64,000 nt of DNA, from NCBI RefSeq assembly GCF_019091455.1, contig NZ_JAGXJN010000029.1, positions 49,171 to 113,170 on the forward strand, written 5' to 3'. Below the pieces are notes generated by a model, which saw only the letters and a list, made by a program, of their open reading frames with translations, did not search any database and had not been told where the DNA came from. Origin of the DNA: Chitinophaga sp. GbtcB8 (GTDB taxonomy: Bacteria > Bacteroidota > Bacteroidia > Chitinophagales > Chitinophagaceae). Position 1 is the first letter of the stretch; each line of letters begins with the position of its first letter. The position numbers and the translations under genes are program-made. Below, one piece after another: positions 63,370-64,000 of this stretch.

Positions 63370-63945
63370 TTAATTTACTGGATATCGCCCAACCGCCTCA
63401 ATACCTTTGTCTGTGAATTTTAGAATTTCTGTTGTTATGGGATAGCCAGACTGCTTATATTCGTCAACTACTACCTGGCCAATACGTTTTGAGAAAAAGT
63501 CGAGGTCTTTTTCTGAGAAAATATAACAAAAATCTCTGACTGGAATAACTGCATAAAAAGGAAAGCCAAAATCTTTTTTTACTTTTTCTTTCATAGCCGG
63601 AGCAAACAGTAAAGCAGCTTTCAACGTTGGATATTCAGGTTCTATAAGTCCAAGTTTACGGTTTTCTATTGTGTCAAATGAAATTTCAGTCTTTGCCAAA
63701 AGATTGTCAGCATTTGTATTTGCCTGGCTGTCCAATTCAGTTTCAGTTATTCCCCATTTATTTAAATCGTCTTGTGAAATCCAGGAAAATTTGCTTTGTC
63801 CGCTATGTACATATACTTTACTGAATTCATCTGTAACTTTAGTGTGAATAAAATCCTTAAACTCGTAATCGTTAGGGAAAAGCGAAATGTAAATGTCGCT
63901 TTTAGCGTCAACCCATTTTGAAGGTATCCCCACGAGCAAATACAT
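63370..63945 (-). CDS. DUF1444/YtpQ-like protein
   Basis: A 191-residue protein with similarity by eye to the DUF1444 (YtpQ) group: ISQDDLNKWGITETELDSQANTNADNLL (about 56-83), FPFYAVIPVRDFCYIFSEKDLDFF (about 127-150) and VVVDEYKQSGYPITTEILKF. Function of the group is unknown. It has no signal peptide or membrane helix, and an in-frame stop lies two codons before the ATG. It is shorter than typical YtpQ proteins, so it may lack an N-terminal part, and it is distinctly AT-rich compared with the sus operon. Confidence 0.6.
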   Translation of the reverse strand: MYLLVGIPSKWVDAKSDIYISLFPNDYEFKDFIHTKVTDEFSKVYVHSGQSKFSWISQDDLNKWGITETELDSQANTNADNLLAKTEISFDTIENRKLGLIEPEYPTLKAALLFAPAMKEKVKKDFGFPFYAVIPVRDFCYIFSEKDLDFFSKRIGQVVVDEYKQSGYPITTEILKFTDKGIEAVGRYPVN

Positions 63946-64000
63946 ATTTTAGCATCACGGCAGTTGGCATACATTAGACATTCAAATCTAAGCGATGCCA

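Overview
The window reads as chromosomal DNA from a member of the Bacteroidota, most likely the Chitinophaga/Chitinophagaceae side of the phylum. The grounds are a SusC/SusD pair, a one-protein hybrid two-component regulator (propeller, Y_Y_Y, kinase, receiver, AraC), sulfatases and glycosidases with signal peptides, YaiO-type and FkbM-type proteins, promoters of the TTTG/TAnnTTTG kind, and mostly absent Shine-Dalgarno sequences. No rRNA, tRNA, CRISPR array or intact insertion sequence was seen.

Left part (1-18.6 kb). A glycan-catabolism fragment opens the window: the C-terminal half of a DUF1680 (GH127/GH146-like) glycosidase, then a sulfatase. General genes follow: a CPA1 Na+/H+ antiporter, a fatty acid desaturase, an NtrC-type sigma-54 activator, an RRM RNA-binding protein, an AI-2E/PerM-type permease, a YjbQ protein, a receiver-like protein lacking the phospho-acceptor Asp, a secreted lipocalin-like protein and a membrane-anchored serine hydrolase. 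A decayed FtsX/MacB-type permease lies at 12.2-13.0 kb. A second sulfatase and a large glutaminase-like (DUF4964/5127/4965/1793) secreted enzyme come next, then a VOC protein between two strong terminators.

Exopolysaccharide locus 1 (18.8-32.4 kb). This is a Wzx/Wzy-type cluster: acyltransferase, Wza-like lipoprotein, Wzc-like tyrosine autokinase, flippase, three FkbM methyltransferases plus one other methyltransferase, two glycosyltransferases, a Wzy-like polymerase and a WcaJ/WbaP-type initiating phosphoglycosyltransferase. The methyltransferases suggest an O-methylated product. A ComA-like phosphosulfolactate synthase with its own promoter follows, then a Fic protein whose start codon lies inside an unusual set of inverted repeats.

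Exopolysaccharide locus 2 (34.8-50.2 kb), the most interesting part. On the minus strand a tight operon encodes a response regulator, a membrane-anchored HEAT-repeat protein, two paralogous membrane GT2 synthases, a TPR plus outer-membrane barrel protein, and a DUF4838 glycosidase-like lipoprotein. The architecture parallels Pga/Bcs synthase-dependent secretion (PgaC-like synthase, PgaA/BcsC-like TPR-barrel, PgaB-like lipoprotein), but from different families and with extra parts. Divergently transcribed is a regulatory set: a CHASE3-GAF hybrid kinase with three receiver modules, a CheR methyltransferase and a receiver-histidine kinase. Together they look like a signal-controlled exopolysaccharide export system.

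Right part (50.2-64 kb). A truncated-haemoglobin-like lipoprotein and a small membrane protein are followed by a scarred, more AT-rich stretch with a collapsed alpha/beta hydrolase and a PIN toxin cut short beside an intact antitoxin gene with its own operator-promoter. The window closes with a polysaccharide utilisation locus: hybrid regulator, SusC, SusD and a GH43 enzyme of exo-beta-1,3-galactanase type, with a 21-bp-phased direct repeat upstream of susC that may be the regulator's binding site. An AT-rich YtpQ-like gene ends the window.
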